Shown: positions 60,101 through 64,000 of the stretch, in pieces
Layout: each line of letters starts with the position of its first letter
How positions within the stretch are numbered: position 1 is the first letter of the stretch
Assembly: GCF_947242115.1 (NCBI RefSeq)
Contig: NC_074713.1
Span: 26,508,378 to 26,572,377 of the forward strand
From: Biomphalaria glabrata
Taxonomy: Eukaryota > Mollusca > Gastropoda > Planorbidae
Length of the DNA: 64,000 nucleotides
Reading direction: 5' to 3'
The notes under the pieces: model-generated
The model's database searches: none
Told to the model about the DNA's origin: nothing
The model's input: only the letters and a program-made list of their open reading frames with translations
Made by a program: the position numbers and the translations under genes

Positions 60101-61492
60101 GTGTCTAGTAAACAGTGGCTGATTAAAACAAAAGACATCAAATCTGAATTTTTACATGGAAAGCCCCTAGATAGAGAGATACATATTATGTCTATATTAT
60201 ACCATTCTGTATATTATACTTCAAAAAGAAAGTAATACTCCAAGTAATGTTATTTGGAAACTTAAGTATGGACTCAAGGATGGTGCAAGACAGTTTTATT
60301 TAAGTGTCAAAAAAGAGCTTATTGAACTAGGTTGCAGTCAAGCTTTGATCCAGCACTGTTCACATTAATGACTGATGGAGTTGTATATGACATAATTTGT
60401 TGCCACGTCGACGATTTTTTTCGTGCTGGCAATGGCGTTTTTGAGAAGACTATGTGTGTCACCGATTTGTGGCAGGAAAGACAGAAGAGAGAATTTTTTA
60501 TTACATCGGATTCGACATCCGACACAGATGGGATCATGCTGGACCACACAGCGTACATCGAAAAACTTGATCGCCCAAAGTTAGACCCAGCAAGATGTTT
60601 GCTAAAGGAGTTGCAGTTGAATGATACAGAACAGTCTTTGTATCGAAAACTCATTGGCCAGTTAAATTGGGTCGTTCAAGGCCCCAGACCTGATATGACT
60701 TTTAAGTTAGTTGAACTCAGCACAAAGTTAAACAAAGCCGAGGTTACAGACCTAATTCGAGCAATAAAAGCCATCGGAAAGCTCAAAGACTTAAGACCCA
60801 TACAATTGTATAGAGGTCTAAATGGAAAACCTGAAGAAGACTGGGAGCTGCTTCTGTTCTGCGATGCCGCCTTGGGTAATCTTAGTGGTGGTACAGGAAG
60901 TACAAGTGCCCATATTGTATGGATTAAAGACAAAGACGGGCATTATTGTCCCATTTTTTGGCTAGCCTTGAAGATCAAAAGGGTAGTGAGATCTACCATA
61001 GCTGCTGAGGCATTAGGCTTGCAAGAAGGCCTAGAGTCTGCCATCTTTTACAGAACTGTAATAGAAGAACTCTGTGGTATTGAGAAAACAGTCGTTGCCT
61101 ATCACACTTTTCATTGAAGCGCTGCAGATCACCAAGCTAGTGGAAGACAAAAGGCAGCGTATTGACATTGCTTCCATCAATGAGACCCACAGGACTAATA
61201 GAATTGAAATTCGCTGGTGTCCAAGAAGAGCACAACCAGCTAATGTGACGACCAAACGGGGCGCATCAGGACTTCTACTTCTGACCATACTGCAAGAAGG
61301 AAGACTCCCGGATGAGTTTGTGTAAGCAGCACTGTTATTTCTTTTTTTTTCCTTAATCACCATATTCTTATTTCTAGTAATGTAAATATACCTTTGTATA
61401 AAAAGCCCTGCCATATTTTTTGTTGTAATATATCATTATTCCTAGTCATGTGAATATGCCTACTATTTCATTTTGTTATTCTTCATATGTTG

Positions 61493-61533
<41 letters not shown>

Positions 61534-61992
61534 TGAAAAAAAAAATAAATAAAAAAAAAAAAAAAAAAAAAAAAAAATAAAAAAAAAAAATAAAAAAAAA
61601 AACATGAATAAAACAGATTTTTGTAATTTGTTTGATTTTCAAGTTATTTTGCTTTACACAACTCTTTTACATTGTATTATTGTCATGTATAAAATACTTG
61701 TTAAAATAATATGTACTATCCTATTTCTCGGTTGATTTTCCATTCTTTTCTGATTCTGGATTTTTTGCCTTTAAAGTTGAAAGTAAGAATGAGCAGGAAA
61801 AAGAAAAGAGAAATTGTAATGAATGTTGACATTGTTTATATGAGTAGCTTGAATGATTCCCCTTGACTAAGGGACTGAATGTTGGAATGTTATGTGTCAT
61901 GTGTGTTACCAGAGTGTGTAAATAAATTCACTCATGAATCTGGCGTTATAGTGTTGGCGTTGTTTATTAAGTGTAGCGTTCCATGTTTAACA
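57138..61992 (+). mobile_element. Copia-type LTR retrotransposon (fossil, young-looking)
   Basis: Two 169-bp LTRs (57138-57306 and 61824-61992) are identical by eye, begin TG and end CA. The element is flanked by the 5-bp duplication GATGA. A primer-binding site TGGTAGCAGAGC, typical for initiator tRNA-Met in Copia elements, follows the 5' LTR. A purine-rich tract precedes the 3' LTR. Parts in order: Gag with a CX2CX4HX4C zinc knuckle (about 57365-58260), aspartic protease (LDSACSSTVCG, near 58355), an integrase region (about 58790-59500), reverse transcriptase (about 59930-60720) and RNase H (about 60840-61120). The pol region is broken, with roughly two to four breaks. An A-rich tract (61499-61607) lies before the 3' LTR. 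Identical LTRs imply a recent insertion. Confidence 0.9.
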
Positions 61993-62045
61993 GATGAGGT
62001 ACCGCACCAGGCATCATATACTCTAGCTACGCCACTGGGTCTACT

Positions 62046-62365
62046 GCTGGAGGTCTCGCTTAACCTGAAGACAATATTATGATGAATACGTCAAATAGAG
62101 ATATATTTACGCTACTTGTGCCACGATTGTCAGTCACGCTTCAGGATCGGCCCACGCCAACATGTTACTTTATTTTACTAAATGTGATCTGCCTTTTTAA
62201 TAGGATGAATAATGAGCTGTAGATGTCAGTGAAAAATGCAAGAAAACGCTTGGCACCAACATGACTTTTTTGTTGTGTTATTGATTTTGACGAAGGTTGA
62301 GAAACACTGCTGTTTTTTTTATTCTCATATACATGCTGTGTGTGTGTGTGTGTGTGTGTGTGTTT
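62046..62365. other. Spacer with GT microsatellite
   Basis: No gene. A GT repeat lies at about 62336-62364. Confidence 0.5.
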
Positions 62366-62456
62366 AGGCATAGGGTTAGAGTTTACTGGCCGTTAGGGTT
62401 AGGGTTTGAAAAAAATTCTCCCCCCCCTCACTCCGAAGTTCTGGATCCGGTAGTGG
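62366..62456 (-). repeat. Terminus of the 16553-18663 repeat element
   Basis: GGTTAGAGTTTACTGGCCGT, GTTAGGGTTAGGGTTTG and CCGAAGTTCTGGATCCGG, followed by TAGTGG, match, inverted, the left end of the element at 16553. It is an isolated end fragment. The telomere-like GGTTAGGG motif is part of this terminus. Confidence 0.6.
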
Positions 62457-62721
62457 TCTAAATCTATTACAAATTGAATTACATGACTGATCCAAACTAA
62501 TTGGTAATTGATACAATTACAGCTTTTTTAAATTTATTTTTTATTTTTCATATTTTCTGCTAACCGGCGTAATTATGTACACAACTTTAAAGGTCTTGAT
62601 CCGACATTCGTAACGCCATGTTTACTATAGTTTCTGATTAAGTTTACTGTGCAGTCAAGCGTGACTCAAAGTAGAAGAGCGTTTACCTTAAAGAAAATGT
62701 GTCATTATTGCCTAACTATTT

Positions 62722-62825
62722 AATTCGAGTAGCAAAGCATTTGGCTTCCGAACAAAGAGGTGTAGAGTTCTAATCCAGTTGAAAATTGAGATTTTGAGGA
62801 TGCCCAACCAACTATTATGGGTAAC
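62722..62825 (+). mobile_element. Degraded tRNA-derived SINE
   Basis: GTAGCAAAGCATTTGGCTTC, then GAGTTCTAATCC and GATTTTGAGGATGCCCAACC, parallel the head and early body of the SINE at 17586-17850. Many substitutions and a lost 3' part indicate an old copy. Confidence 0.55.
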
Positions 62826-62862
62826 CAATATTGCAGGAAACTAAATGCATCTAGTCGAAGCA

Positions 62863-63725
62863 GGACGTTTTGGCGCCGCCGTTTTGGCGCGAAGGTCGTT
62901 TTGGCGCGAGCCGTTTTGGCGACGGGACGTTTTGGCGTGAAATACATTATGTACGTTTATTGTATTATTTCTTTTAAAAGAATTATTCATATCTATGTTT
63001 TGCAAAAAAGTTTTTTAAGATATTACTTTAAAATTAAAAACAAAACAAAAAAAAAACAAAAACAAAATGAAACGATGATAGACTAAAAATTGATGCAATT
63101 ATTTGTTTACATTAACATTGGTTTACTTAATGACTGTATGGTATCTCCAGCTTTACTTACCAAACACTTGCTAATTATAAGTAAAAATATAATACATGTG
63201 CCATGTTTCTCAAAATACTTTAAATTAAGTATACATAGACACCATGGTTATTTACCTAAGTCGCTGGAATTCAAGAGTTCATTAAAAGTTGTGCAAGTCC
63301 CTTGATGTATTCAATGATGTTCCTCTGTTGATAAGTTTGTACAAATACATTGATTCTTTTGTCTGTGTCAATATACTTTTTTTCGTTTAGAAGGCGGCTG
63401 GTCTCCCCGGATATATTGTTCATATATAAGGTCTCCGCCTTTCTGGACAATGAATTTCCATATGGTTGGGTGGCTCATTCCAAACTCGGCTTCTAGTCGC
63501 CGATGTGCTGCTTCCACAAAATTGTTTGTTCGATTATCTCCATTGAGTGTTCTCTGATAGACAGACCACATAGGAGCACATCGTCGAGTTGTACTGCGGT
63601 CCACTATAAGTGTCCTCAAACCAGTTGATTATCGGAGTAAGATGTAAAGGCAGCTCTACATTCATTTTTAAGTTCACAACCCAGAACTTCTTAGAGTGGT
63701 TTGCATTAAACTTATCGAAAACATA
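62863..63725 (-). mobile_element. MULE transposon end with transposase C-terminus
   Basis: On the minus strand, 63619-63368 encodes WSVYQRTLNGDNRTNNFVEA then AHRRLEAEFGMSHPTIWKFI. This matches the C-terminal part of animal Mutator-like transposases, in which a NNxxE-A-x-HR motif precedes HPxIW. An upstream piece (NWFEDTY, about 63640-63660) is in another frame, so the gene is broken. The element's terminus is probably 62863-62945, where GTTTTGGCG recurs five times in direct orientation. The other end lies outside the window. Confidence 0.7.
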
Positions 63726-64000
63726 GAGATATCCTTCATGCGAAATTGTTTATATAGACTGCCACAGGTTTTCAGTTAGAAATATAATAGAATGAAATGG
63801 CGAAAGTTTTTCTAGTCTGTCTGCGTGCTGGAAAAAAATGATTAGTAATTGGTCCAAACTACGCGAGCTTATAAAGACGTAGGGGCGAAGAGATTGAAAG
63901 AGAGAGGTAGACATTGGGCCGCTCTCAGAATTTAAGATTAAGGATTATGAATTCGCACCTAGGGATGTCAAGTGGAGTGCTAGAAACAGATTATCGTCTT
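63726..64000. other. Window end, no gene recognised
   Basis: May contain further degraded MULE sequence, but I cannot identify a motif. Confidence 0.3.

Larger units (their letters stand above)
53268..62037 (+). mobile_element. 8.8-kb hAT nest (CAGTGGCGTAGCTA ends) holding a LINE and a Copia element
   Basis: The left end is CAGTGGCGTAGCTACC and the right end, inverted, is CAGTGGCGTAGCTAGAG. A perfect 8-bp duplication GGTCTACT flanks it (53260-53267 and 62038-62045). Inside, in order, are an I-type LINE fragment (53879-54775, minus), the element's own broken transposase (about 55010-56950, plus), and a Copia retrotransposon (57138-61992) that inserted 45 bp from the right end. Removing the two insertions would leave a hAT of about 3 kb. 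Confidence 0.85.

Noticed and set aside
62366-62410. Telomere-like GGTTAGGG repeats
   Set aside because: Part of a dispersed repeat end also seen at 16553; too short for an interstitial telomere.

Overview
The window looks like accessory, transposon-rich DNA from a mollusc, most likely a freshwater pulmonate snail. It is A+T-rich and has introns with GT...AG borders. It is dense in AGATCTA-type low-complexity sequence, hAT, MULE, LINE, SINE and Copia relics, and secreted C-type lectins. The snail assignment is an inference from the lectins and repeat types, not a database result.

Only three host genes can be supported, and they are paralogues: CTL-A (+, 1032-2794), CTL-B (-, 19111-15711) and CTL-C (-, 27087-21982). 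Each has two coding exons. Exon 1 is exactly 49 nt and encodes a 16-residue signal peptide plus one base. A phase-1 intron of 0.9, 2.7 or 4.4 kb follows. Exon 2 encodes a C-type lectin-like domain, a Ser/Thr-rich linker and a C-terminal six-cysteine antistasin-like module. The three spliced frames are open and give 281, 234 and 222 residues. The lectin domains lack the usual calcium/sugar motifs. The antistasin-like module has Asp where antistasin has its reactive-site Arg.

Region by region: 1-3 kb holds CTL-A. 3.5-6.3 kb is a hAT element with a Gypsy fossil and a smaller hAT element nested in it. 6.8-7.2 kb is a perfect 13 x 28-bp array. 7.7-11.2 kb is a LINE split by a 2.5-kb hAT. 13-14.7 kb holds a short hAT and an ACCATAGAC-ended element. 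15.7-19.1 kb is CTL-B, with a degenerate repeat element in its intron. 19.4-21.4 kb is a composite retroelement-like repeat followed by microsatellites. 22-27.1 kb is CTL-C, with the second ACCATAGAC element in its intron. 27.7-29.2 kb is a 15-bp minisatellite with higher-order structure. 30-53 kb carries LINE fragments, several hAT elements and more tandem arrays (34, 53, 31 and about 190 bp). 53.3-62.0 kb is one nest: an old hAT holding an I-type LINE fragment and a young-looking Copia element. 62.9-63.7 kb holds the end of a MULE.

No rRNA, CRISPR or operon structure is present. Outside the lectins, every long reading frame belongs to a mobile element or a tandem repeat. Exon borders, domains and element ends were read by eye; no alignment or search was run.
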